A stretch of 18,094 nucleotides of DNA from Nanobdellota archaeon (GTDB taxonomy: Archaea; Nanobdellota; Nanobdellia; Woesearchaeales; JAUYGA01), in NCBI GenBank assembly GCA_030690755.1, contig JAUYGA010000050.1, positions 1-18,094 on the forward strand, written 5' to 3'. Below, piece by piece: positions 1 to 6,507 of this stretch. The position numbers and the translations under genes are program-made. How positions within the stretch are numbered: position 1 is the stretch's first letter; every line of letters starts with the position of its first letter. The notes below the pieces were generated by a model, which saw nothing but the letters and a program-made list of their open reading frames with translations, was not told the origin of the DNA and made no database searches.

Positions 1-8
1 TTTCCTCC

Positions 9-407
9 TCATCTTCGTTTGGTTCGTTGTCTCTGTTTTCTAGCCACTTTTTTTGGTGTTTTTCTTTTTTGGTTAGTTTTGCCATTTTTGTTTCCTCCTT
101 GCCTTTTCTTTTTCTTTGAGGCCTTTGATTTTTTCTTTTTATTTTCTTTTGTTGGTTTTGGCTCTTCTTTCTGCTCTTCTGTGCTATTTTTCAATTCCGT
201 TTCCTTTGGATACACTGTTTTTTTCCATTCAAAGTAAAAAAGAATAACAAGCAAAGCAATAAGTATGATGATGATTCCAACAACTATCACTATGCGATAC
301 AGTTCACTCCAATTGACCTTCTGCATAAACCTAAGGTAAGCAATGTACAGGACTACCAAAAGCATGCCTGCTAAAAATAAATTATCATTGTTAGTTTTCT
401 TATCCAT
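9..407 (-). CDS. Small two-helix membrane protein with a highly basic C-terminal tail
   Basis: The 132-residue product has two hydrophobic segments, at about residues 9-27 and 37-59. They are followed by a long hydrophilic tail that is acidic/mixed at first (about 65-90) and then almost entirely Lys, Arg, Gln and Asn to the C-terminus. The ATG at 407-405 is preceded by a GAGGA ribosome-binding site. It lies downstream of the VirB4-like gene on the same strand, after a 219-base gap, so it probably belongs to the same mobile-element module. The stop at 9-11 overlaps a GAGGAGG motif at the window edge, which suggests another gene starts just beyond position 1. I recognise no family. A basic cytoplasmic tail could bind nucleic acid or an acidic partner, but this is inference from composition alone. 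Confidence 0.75.
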   Translation of the reverse strand: MDKKTNNDNLFLAGMLLVVLYIAYLRFMQKVNWSELYRIVIVVGIIIILIALLVILFYFEWKKTVYPKETELKNSTEEQKEEPKPTKENKKKKSKASKKKKRQGGNKNGKTNQKRKTPKKVARKQRQRTKRR

Positions 408-573
408 TTTCGTTCCTCATTAGTTTTGGTTTTGGTTGGTAGGCCACTTTTTTGTGTTTTTTACTGATTTTTTTGTTGATTTTTTCTGTTTTTTAGTGAT
501 TTACGAAACTGCATTTTCTGTTGCTTTCACTTGGAAGGCCATTTTTGCCTGTTCCGTCGATAAAAGAGTGTTT

Positions 574-632
574 TTGTAGGCATGTAGGCATAACTCGTTA
601 GGCCTCTATAAGTAGAGGTCACATGCCTACAA
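574..632. repeat. Inverted repeat with nested hairpin at the 3' end of the VirB4-like gene
   Basis: A perfect 12-bp inverted repeat joins 574-585 (TTGTAGGCATGT) and 621-632 (ACATGCCTACAA). Between the arms is a second hairpin, GGCCTCTA at 601-608 with TAGAGGTC at 613-620 (one G-T pair) around a TAAG loop. The left arm also sits in a tandem 8-base duplication, GTAGGCAT twice, at 576-591, so the right arm could pair in two registers. The VirB4-like stop codon (627-629) lies inside the right arm. Possible roles are mRNA 3'-end protection, a termination or attenuation structure, or a recombination site. The sequence does not decide between them. Confidence 0.7.
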
Positions 633-3518
633 TTTTTTGAATAAACTCCTTAGTTTCTTAGCTACTCTTTTTCTTGTAAAAACCTGCCCAAATTTTCGGT
701 AGCGGTAAATGTAACGAGTAGTGGTCATAACAAAAAACCAATTTTTGCCATACACTTTGTTCAATTCCTTTACTTTCTCTTTCAATTTCTTTTTATTCAT
801 GGCATAAACTTTTCCCGTTTCAATTTCAATAGCAAATTTTTTGCCATTTGCAGTAAAAATAACATCAGCTACTTTTGAATGGCTTATTTTCGGCTGCGTA
901 AATTCACTCAAAAATTCCGCCACATCCATTACCATAAAAAAATGCTCCTCCGATTCCTTACCTTTCGGCTTAAGAAAAAATTCCTCAGGCGAATCTTTGC
1001 CGATTGAAACATGCTGCGATTTTTTGTAGCCCTTTGCCAGAAGAAATTCAACCTGTTCCTTGCTCAGACCTTTTGCTTTGAAATATCCCTTATCTTCATC
1101 CAAATTTATTTTTATTTCATCTTCATATTGCGGTATCGGCTCTTCTTTTATTTCATCAGGTTTTGTTGTAATTATCTTATGCTCTTTTTCTGAAGCAATT
1201 ATTTTTATTTCTGAGTGTTCGTTTTCCATCATAAGAATTCCTTCACCAATTGATGCAGTGAGCAAGGTCTCTTTTTCTTTCTCACTTAAATGAAATGTCC
1301 TGACAATGTTGTCAATGACGGCAGGCTTTTGCCTCATTAGTAGAGTATAAGCAGAATTGGCAAGAACTGCATTTCCAGCTTTTGAAACAATCAAATCAGC
1401 TACATCCTGTGTGATAAGCAATAGTCCAAGATTAAATTTTCTGCTTGTTTTTACAATCTCGAAGACGTAGCTTGCGTCTTCTGTTCTCTCAAGCATAGAC
1501 CAAGCTTCGTCAATGACTAGTATTTTTCTCTCTTTGTCCTGTTTCATCTTCATATAGACGTAGTCAAGAATCAGAAACATTATGACTGGCTTCACTTGTT
1601 TTGGCATTTCTCCAATATTAAAACATACAAACCTATTCTGAAAATTTATTTTTGTCTGCTTATTCAAGAATGAAAATACACCATCAACATACAAGCTTAA
1701 TCTGTTCATCAATGAATTATAAGTCGGTCTCTCTATTCCTGAGGATTTTCTGCACATAGACTCAAGTGCTGTCAGTAAATCTTTCAATATCGGAGGCTTT
1801 TTGCCCCATGTTTTTCTGTCTTGAGTTATTCCATTGTTTTGATAGGTTAATGTTATTGCCCTGTCCATCAAAGACTTTTGAATTTCGGACATTTCACCGA
1901 GCATTATCGGCATTAAATCCATCAATGCAAGACGTTTTTCAGCGTAATCGTGACCCATTAAGTCAAGAGGGTTAATGATTGTCTCAGAAGTCCTTGAAAT
2001 ATTGACTATTTCTCCTTTAAATTTCTCGGTTAATTTTGTATATTCGGACTGAGGGTCAACTATGATGACTTTCGTGCCAGCCATAAACTGCCTCGATATG
2101 AGCAATTTTGAGAAGTAGCTTTTGCCTGAACCAGACGTTGCTAAGATTAAGCCATTTGGGTTTGTCAGATTGAATATATCTTTTATTATCGGAATTTTAT
2201 GCTTATTGTTTCCAAACCAAACGCCGTTTTCCTCTACTTTCAAAAATTGTGATGAAAATGGGAAAAATGCTGATAGAGCTTTTGTTGTTATGTTTCTTTT
2301 TTCATTCAATGTATTTTCAGAGAATGGACAAAGTGATTTTAATGCCTGAGTTTGTCTGAAAGATTGTACTCTTGGTATTATCATTAAAGAATTAAGCTCT
2401 GCTTCAATTTTCTTTGTCAACAAATTCAATTCTTCTATTGTTTTGGCTTTGCAGTTTATATAAAATGAAATATCGAAAAGTTTTTCCTCTCCTTTCTGTA
2501 ATTCTTCAAGGATTTTCTTAGTGTCCTCATATTTTATTTCAAGGGAAGTGTTAAGTATGCCTTTTATTTTTGCAGAATAAAGGTCTGCTCTCTGTTTCTG
2601 CAATTCTTTATTTAGCAAAATCATTGTTTTTTCTATTGCAAAAGGCTCAATATGTATGCAAATATCGATATTTCCATCTGTTGTGATAATTTTATCAAGA
2701 AATCCAGCTTCAACAATTCTGGGATAGCCTTCTGCATTAATTATTCTATTCAATACATCTTCAGTTTTTATGTAGTCAATAAAACACTCTATATTTTTTG
2801 GATAAATAATATCAGAGCTGTTTAATGCCGTTGTTACTATCTGATTTAATTCATCTTGCTGGACAACCTCTGCCCTGAGATTCAACGCTCTCAGCCTCTC
2901 AAGAATAATATTTATCTGGATTTCAATGTTTGATGATTCCTTTATTATTATGTAGAATATTCTGTTGGCCACGCCGCTTGTCTGCGACAAGATGTGCTCT
3001 TTGTATTCCTTGTCTTTTATTGGCTTCAGATGCAAGTCAATGTCAATCTTCTTTGTTTGAATTAAAATCTGTATCGGGAAGTCAATTGAATTAAGGAATT
3101 TTTGAAATAAGATGATGATTGCTCTCTGCTCCATTTCTTCCCGTATTGCATAGTTAATCGGCTCAACTTTAATTGCAGCTATTCTTTTGCCATTTTCAAG
3201 ACAAATATATTTATCAATATTTTTCAGGCAAAGATATTTTTTCATTTTTGCTCTGGATTTTTCATCATCAAGAGACATTTTTCTGAATTTGAAGAAATTG
3301 TATTCTGTTTTTAGGAAGGTTGTGCAATTAAAGAACATGAATAAAATAGCTATTGTTGCAATGATTACTGATAAAGTGATTTTTATTTCAAGGCTTATGT
3401 GAGTTTTAAATATAAAGAATATCGGCAATAATAACAAGGAATAACCAAGCTGCTCTCCTGTCAATCCAAAGACTATTTTTTCCTTGTATTTCAATTCTTG
3501 CGGTATTAGATATGGCAT
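627..3518 (-). CDS. PrgI-VirB4 fusion ATPase of a type IV secretion-like system, with an added nuclease-like C-terminal domain
   Basis: The 963-residue protein begins with a PrgI/VirB3-like module: a short soluble start, then two hydrophobic helices at about 24-40 and 46-64. A VirB4/TraC-type region follows. Its RecA-like motor has Walker A ATSGSGKS at 460-467, the VDPQSEY segment near 488, Walker B ILVIDE at 666-671 and a sensor-like LLLITQD near 699. VirB4 proteins energise assembly and transport in type IV secretion from the inner face of the membrane. Residues about 810-963 lie beyond the usual VirB4 end and look like an endonuclease fold: Asp885, then AIEIETGK at 896-903, then a long basic helix and a strand. 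The ATG is preceded by GAGGT and lies 2 bases after the VirB6-like stop, showing tight coupling. The VirB4 assignment is firm; the C-terminal fold is inference. Confidence 0.9.
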   Translation of the reverse strand: MPYLIPQELKYKEKIVFGLTGEQLGYSLLLLPIFFIFKTHISLEIKITLSVIIATIAILFMFFNCTTFLKTEYNFFKFRKMSLDDEKSRAKMKKYLCLKNIDKYICLENGKRIAAIKVEPINYAIREEMEQRAIIILFQKFLNSIDFPIQILIQTKKIDIDLHLKPIKDKEYKEHILSQTSGVANRIFYIIIKESSNIEIQINIILERLRALNLRAEVVQQDELNQIVTTALNSSDIIYPKNIECFIDYIKTEDVLNRIINAEGYPRIVEAGFLDKIITTDGNIDICIHIEPFAIEKTMILLNKELQKQRADLYSAKIKGILNTSLEIKYEDTKKILEELQKGEEKLFDISFYINCKAKTIEELNLLTKKIEAELNSLMIIPRVQSFRQTQALKSLCPFSENTLNEKRNITTKALSAFFPFSSQFLKVEENGVWFGNNKHKIPIIKDIFNLTNPNGLILATSGSGKSYFSKLLISRQFMAGTKVIIVDPQSEYTKLTEKFKGEIVNISRTSETIINPLDLMGHDYAEKRLALMDLMPIMLGEMSEIQKSLMDRAITLTYQNNGITQDRKTWGKKPPILKDLLTALESMCRKSSGIERPTYNSLMNRLSLYVDGVFSFLNKQTKINFQNRFVCFNIGEMPKQVKPVIMFLILDYVYMKMKQDKERKILVIDEAWSMLERTEDASYVFEIVKTSRKFNLGLLLITQDVADLIVSKAGNAVLANSAYTLLMRQKPAVIDNIVRTFHLSEKEKETLLTASIGEGILMMENEHSEIKIIASEKEHKIITTKPDEIKEEPIPQYEDEIKINLDEDKGYFKAKGLSKEQVEFLLAKGYKKSQHVSIGKDSPEEFFLKPKGKESEEHFFMVMDVAEFLSEFTQPKISHSKVADVIFTANGKKFAIEIETGKVYAMNKKKLKEKVKELNKVYGKNWFFVMTTTRYIYRYRKFGQVFTRKRVAKKLRSLFKKL

Positions 3519-3520
3519 TT

Positions 3521-4312
3521 TTACCTCAACCTGCTCAAGCCTAGAGCACTTTTTATTGTTACAAAATATACCAAAGCAATTGTGGCAATGTTAATTAGCA
3601 GAAAACCGCAGATTAAAATCAGAATCTTATAATCCGTGAAATTCTGCACAATCTTTGAAATAGCGAGAATCATTATTGCCTGAAAGAAAGGCACAAAGAG
3701 AATCATTAAAACGACAGTTACGAGAAATTTGCCAATATCTTTTATCGGCGGAATAAAATAAGCGAAAATGCCTAATGTGAAAAAGATTAATCCAATTGAA
3801 GCGAGAATATATCTTACGCCTAAAATCAATGCTGTGATGAGCAAGGTTATCAAGTAAGGAATTAAAAGCATTATTTGTATTCCAACACTGCCGTCTGGTG
3901 TTATGGTAAAGAAAGAAGTGTCAATGCCACTCAGAATGCCTCCTGCTAATGAAGAAGCAAGCAATAGCACAGACGAATAAATGAAGAAGCTCGCCTGCAC
4001 GAATACAATGAGAAAGAAGGCGTTTTTTAGCCATTCCTTTGCATCTTCTCGCTTTATTGGATTATTAGCTGAAGTAATGAACTGAAACCCTGCATAAATG
4101 AATATAATGATGTAAAAGAACGATAAAATGTAAATTATGACCAACCATGTCGGATGAAATATCTCTATATTGACAGGCTCACTAAGGAGCTTATGTATGA
4201 AACCAAGAAAGAGGTTGACGGGCGAGTTGAGGATGCCCAATAGATAGTTAAAAAAATAATCTGTAAAATAACCAGTAATACATTGAGGTAAGTTAGTCCA
4301 TGAGCAATCCAT
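3521..4312 (-). CDS. Polytopic VirB6-like inner-membrane protein
   Basis: The 263-residue product has about six to seven hydrophobic segments, roughly at 15-40, 56-76, 97-120, 147-166, 168-188, 195-218 and 229-252. There are no soluble domains. Its size, topology and position between the pilin and the VirB4-like ATPase fit the VirB6/TrbL group, which forms the inner-membrane channel of type IV secretion systems. Residues about 72-106 carry a motif also found in the neighbouring pilin: Y-x-G-x-QF, then Ser, then KRE-D/E-AK and a hydrophobic helix. The ATG at 4312-4310 has GGAAGG upstream. The gene ends 2 bases before the VirB4-like start. Assignment rests on context and topology because VirB6 proteins diverge strongly in sequence. 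Confidence 0.75.
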   Translation of the reverse strand: MDCSWTNLPQCITGYFTDYFFNYLLGILNSPVNLFLGFIHKLLSEPVNIEIFHPTWLVIIYILSFFYIIIFIYAGFQFITSANNPIKREDAKEWLKNAFFLIVFVQASFFIYSSVLLLASSLAGGILSGIDTSFFTITPDGSVGIQIMLLIPYLITLLITALILGVRYILASIGLIFFTLGIFAYFIPPIKDIGKFLVTVVLMILFVPFFQAIMILAISKIVQNFTDYKILILICGFLLINIATIALVYFVTIKSALGLSRLR

Positions 4313-4357
4313 TTTAGCCTTCCATCTAGTTCAAAACTTTTTTTCTTCATTTTCCTC

Positions 4358-4699
4358 TTATCCAATCAACATCTGCACAACATACGGAGCTGCCCAAACT
4401 ACTAGCAATCCAATGCCAACGTAAGTCAATGCGTTTTTTGCCTCTTCTCTTTTCTTTGACTCTCCGCCAGAGAGCATGAACTGAATTCCAATATAGATGC
4501 CATAACATATTGCGACAGCAGAGACAAGGTAAAGCATCAGATGGTATATTTTGAATACGGGTGTAAGAATCTGGTCAAACTGAGCTTTTTCTTCCGCTGA
4601 TATTGAAGCATTCAAGTCTGCCGCCGAAATAAATGGCATTGAAAGCATTATTGCAGCGATAGGCCACATTATCCAGCTAACGATTTTTGTTTTTTTCAT
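4358..4699 (-). CDS. VirB2/TrbC-like pilin or small secretion-system subunit with signal peptide
   Basis: The 113-residue product starts with a classic signal peptide: MKKTK, a hydrophobic core, then a small-residue region ending near ISAA at about 25. An amphipathic stretch follows, then two hydrophobic helices at about 52-75 and 90-111. A short polar loop, SGGESKKREEAK, joins them. This is the architecture of processed VirB2/TrbC pilin subunits and related two-helix T4SS proteins. I chose the ATG at 4699-4697 because it is followed by the signal peptide and preceded by GGGGGT. In-frame codons further upstream would add a charged segment before the signal peptide. Its start overlaps the end of the zinc-ribbon gene by 23 bases, which suggests translational coupling. 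It likely forms the exported filament or a membrane-embedded precursor. Confidence 0.8.
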   Translation of the reverse strand: MKKTKIVSWIMWPIAAIMLSMPFISAADLNASISAEEKAQFDQILTPVFKIYHLMLYLVSAVAICYGIYIGIQFMLSGGESKKREEAKNALTYVGIGLLVVWAAPYVVQMLIG

Positions 4700-4856
4700 T
4701 TTGGTACCCCCATTTCTTGAAAAGACTGATTGATTTTTTTCCATTTCTTTTTCTCTTCTCGTATTTCCAGTCATGCACTTGTTTGCACTTAGGGCAAAAA
4801 ACATCATCATAATCGCCCTCAAATGCCTCGTGGCACATTTTACAATTTTTCTTCAT
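4677..4856 (-). CDS. Small zinc-ribbon protein, first gene of the secretion-like operon
   Basis: This 59-residue protein has two CxxC knuckles, CKMC near the N-terminus and CPKC about 20 residues later. They are followed by a basic tail rich in Lys, Arg and Asn. The ATG at 4856-4854 has an ideal GGAGGG six bases upstream. An in-frame TTG six codons earlier would place that Shine-Dalgarno inside the gene, so the ATG is preferred. Its 3' end overlaps the pilin start by 23 bases. As the first gene after the TATA box and direct repeats, it is a candidate transcription or nucleic-acid-binding regulator of the operon. Its role is inferred only from the fold and position. Confidence 0.75.
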   Translation of the reverse strand: MKKNCKMCHEAFEGDYDDVFCPKCKQVHDWKYEKRKRNGKKSISLFKKWGYQNEKNKNR

Positions 4857-4902
4857 TGCAATCCCTCCAAACAAATTGATAGAATTCAGTAAGGGAGAAA
4901 AG

Positions 4903-4909
4903 TATAAAT
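4903..4909 (-). promoter_or_regulatory. TATA box of the secretion-like operon
   Basis: On the minus strand the context reads GGTTATTTATACTT, a good archaeal TATA element. The expected start of transcription, about 26 bases downstream near 4880, leaves a leader of roughly 25 bases that contains the GGAGGG ribosome-binding site of the zinc-ribbon gene. Confidence 0.6.
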
Positions 4910-4916
4910 AACCCCA

Positions 4917-4972
4917 AATAGAAAAAATCGCGTGTTTTAATAGAAGAAAAGGGCTTTTTTAATAGAAAAAAT
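4917..4972. repeat. Three direct repeats with exact 22-base spacing upstream of the operon promoter
   Basis: Plus-strand copies are AATAGAAAAAAT at 4917-4928, AATAGAAGAAAA at 4939-4950 and AATAGAAAAAAT at 4961-4972. The starts are exactly 22 bases apart, about two helical turns, so a protein would meet each copy on the same DNA face. The array lies immediately upstream of the TATA box in the direction of transcription. It also falls within the T-rich downstream region of the integrase gene, so part of it may act as that gene's terminator. Confidence 0.6.
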
Positions 4973-4978
4973 AAAATC
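4951..4978 (-). terminator. T-rich downstream region of the integrase gene
   Basis: About 28-55 bases after the integrase stop, the minus strand has T-rich runs (TTTTATTTTTTCTATT). Archaeal transcription often ends at such tracts. No hairpin is needed or seen, and the tract overlaps the 22-base repeats. Confidence 0.4.
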
Positions 4979-5005
4979 TAGCGACGACAGATAAATTTTG
5001 CTTTA

Positions 5006-6259
5006 CTATTTAGCAAATTCTTTAACTAATTCTTTTTTTGATATTTTACTTAACAAATCTCTAAATTCATCCCGTAACAATACTTCATGCAGTTGATTAA
5101 GCTGCCTTTCCATGTTCACCATTCTTTCTCCAATCACTAGATTTTTCTTTCTTTGCTCGTCCAGCTCTTTTTCAAGCCTTGTTTTATCTTCTGGGCTTAA
5201 CATATCCTCTTCAGAAAGAAAATCTTGTTTTCCTAGAAAGTGAGTATAATATTCTATCTTATCCTCTTTTTTCCATCCAAACCTGTACTTCATATCTTTT
5301 GCTGTAGGATACTTATTGAGATAGTAGCATGAAGAAGAATGCCTGAAATCATAAAACGTAATGTTCTTGTGTACTTTTTGATTGAACTGCTTCCATATTT
5401 CCTTTTTATTAAGTTCAAACAAGAATTTTTTCATATGATTTTTCTTTTTTATGAATATGTAATCCTCAGGTTGAAAGTCATGCCTTGCAAGATATTTTTT
5501 TAGGATTATTGAAGATATCCATAGTTTTATTTTTCTGCCGAAAGTTTTGCTTACTTCTTCAGGAATATCTATCAGATATTTGTTGTCCGAATCAGACCAC
5601 CTAACATCTTTTAACTTAAGGTTATAAAATTCAGCAGGTCTTGCTCCCAAGTCAAAAAGAACCAAGAATAATGCCTTGAGGTCTTCATTATTGGTATTGG
5701 ATAGAATTTTTTCCTTTAATTCGTCAAGCGTAAAAAATAAAAAGTCAGGTCGACTTTCTTTGTTTGTAGTGATGTATTCTGTAATGTCATTAATCCTTTG
5801 GTCTTTAGTTTTGTATGTTTTCATCATATGCCAATGCCAGAAGCTTGAAAAGTCACGCTTGAAATCCCTTTTATCCTTGTAAATTTCTCCGTTCACTTTT
5901 CTTAATTTGTCAGAATTCAAATCATCAAAAAACTTTTCTAATTGCTTTTCCGTTATATCTGTTATTGTAACGCCCTTGATACATTCAATGATTCTTCTTA
6001 AAGAATAAAATAATCTGACTAATCTCTTGGGACTTCTGCCGCCTTTTGGACTATTCTTGCTTACGTATTTGCCTTTTTCCAAATCAGAAAGAAATTCACA
6101 AAGAATGGTGATGTTTTCTTTAGATAATCTCAATGCATCAACGTCAGCTTTTTTTAGACGCTGTTTAAGATTTTCATATCTGTGGTTAGCTCCATCTATC
6201 TCAAGATACTCTCTTCTTCCTCTCATCACAGTTTTCTTTTCAATTGAATAATCTCTCAT
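5006..6259 (-). CDS. Tyrosine recombinase (integrase) adjacent to tRNA-Gly
   Basis: The 417-residue protein has a SAM-like core-binding region (about 40-165) and a C-terminal catalytic domain. Visible active-site residues are Arg207 in GARPAEF, Lys238 in EVSKTFG, Arg306 in YDFRHSS, Trp329 in FGW and the nucleophile Tyr338 (or Tyr337) in EYYTH. The usual first histidine of the HxxR box is Tyr303, a substitution seen in many YDLRH-type integrases. Residues about 355-400 form a charged, probably coiled-coil extension. It starts 62 bases past the 3' end of the tRNA-Gly gene on the same strand, the classic layout of an element integrated at a tRNA 3' end. No Shine-Dalgarno precedes the ATG, and the TATA box about 28 bases upstream implies a leaderless mRNA. 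Confidence 0.93.
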   Translation of the reverse strand: MRDYSIEKKTVMRGRREYLEIDGANHRYENLKQRLKKADVDALRLSKENITILCEFLSDLEKGKYVSKNSPKGGRSPKRLVRLFYSLRRIIECIKGVTITDITEKQLEKFFDDLNSDKLRKVNGEIYKDKRDFKRDFSSFWHWHMMKTYKTKDQRINDITEYITTNKESRPDFLFFTLDELKEKILSNTNNEDLKALFLVLFDLGARPAEFYNLKLKDVRWSDSDNKYLIDIPEEVSKTFGRKIKLWISSIILKKYLARHDFQPEDYIFIKKKNHMKKFLFELNKKEIWKQFNQKVHKNITFYDFRHSSSCYYLNKYPTAKDMKYRFGWKKEDKIEYYTHFLGKQDFLSEEDMLSPEDKTRLEKELDEQRKKNLVIGERMVNMERQLNQLHEVLLRDEFRDLLSKISKKELVKEFAK

Positions 6260-6282
6260 AAGAGAGCTAGAACTAAGTCAAG

Positions 6283-6291
6283 TATAAAAAT
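6283..6291 (-). promoter_or_regulatory. TATA box of the integrase gene (probable leaderless transcript)
   Basis: Minus-strand ATTTTTATA is centred about 28 bases before the integrase ATG. Transcription would therefore begin at or next to the start codon. No ribosome-binding sequence lies between them. Confidence 0.6.
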
Positions 6292-6320
6292 GTTACCCTT
6301 TTGGGGTACCAGGGGTTAAA

Positions 6321-6392
6321 TGCGTCGGCTGGGATTCGAACCCAGATACGCGGCTTGGAAGGCCGCAGTCATAACCATTAGACCACCGACGC
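6321..6392 (-). tRNA. tRNA-Gly, anticodon UCC
   Basis: A complete 72-base cloverleaf is visible. The acceptor is GCGTCGG with CCGACGC. The D-arm carries the AATGG loop. The anticodon arm is GCGGC, loop CTTCCAA, GCCGC. The T-arm is CTGGG, TTCGAAT, CCCAG. The anticodon TCC reads GGA glycine codons. The discriminator base is A. CCA is not encoded (TTTAA follows) and there is no intron. Its 3' half is the likely attachment site for the adjacent integrase; no second copy is visible in this window. Confidence 0.96.
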
Positions 6393-6418
6393 GATACAAG
6401 AGGATATTTTTATGTTTG

Positions 6419-6428
6419 TTTATAAAAG
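6419..6428 (-). promoter_or_regulatory. TATA box of tRNA-Gly
   Basis: Minus-strand CTTTTATAAA, followed by CAAA, is centred about 31 bases before the mature tRNA 5' end. The tRNA-His promoter has the same TTTATAAACAAA core at almost the same distance. Confidence 0.65.
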
Positions 6429-6507
6429 TTTTTATATTGTTTGATGAATTATAGATTATTGATTTTTTCATTCATAATTTGATGAAAACTTTTTAGACTA
6501 GGACGAT

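Noticed and set aside
574..632. Intrinsic terminator for the VirB4-like operon
   Set aside because: In the direction of transcription (minus) the hairpin is followed by A-rich sequence, not a T-run. The T-run is on the other side.
6260..6320. Small inverted repeat TACCC-TTTTG-GGGTA between integrase and tRNA-Gly as a core attachment site
   Set aside because: Only 5 bp, close to the promoter, and no matching copy elsewhere in the window. The tRNA 3' end is the more likely core.
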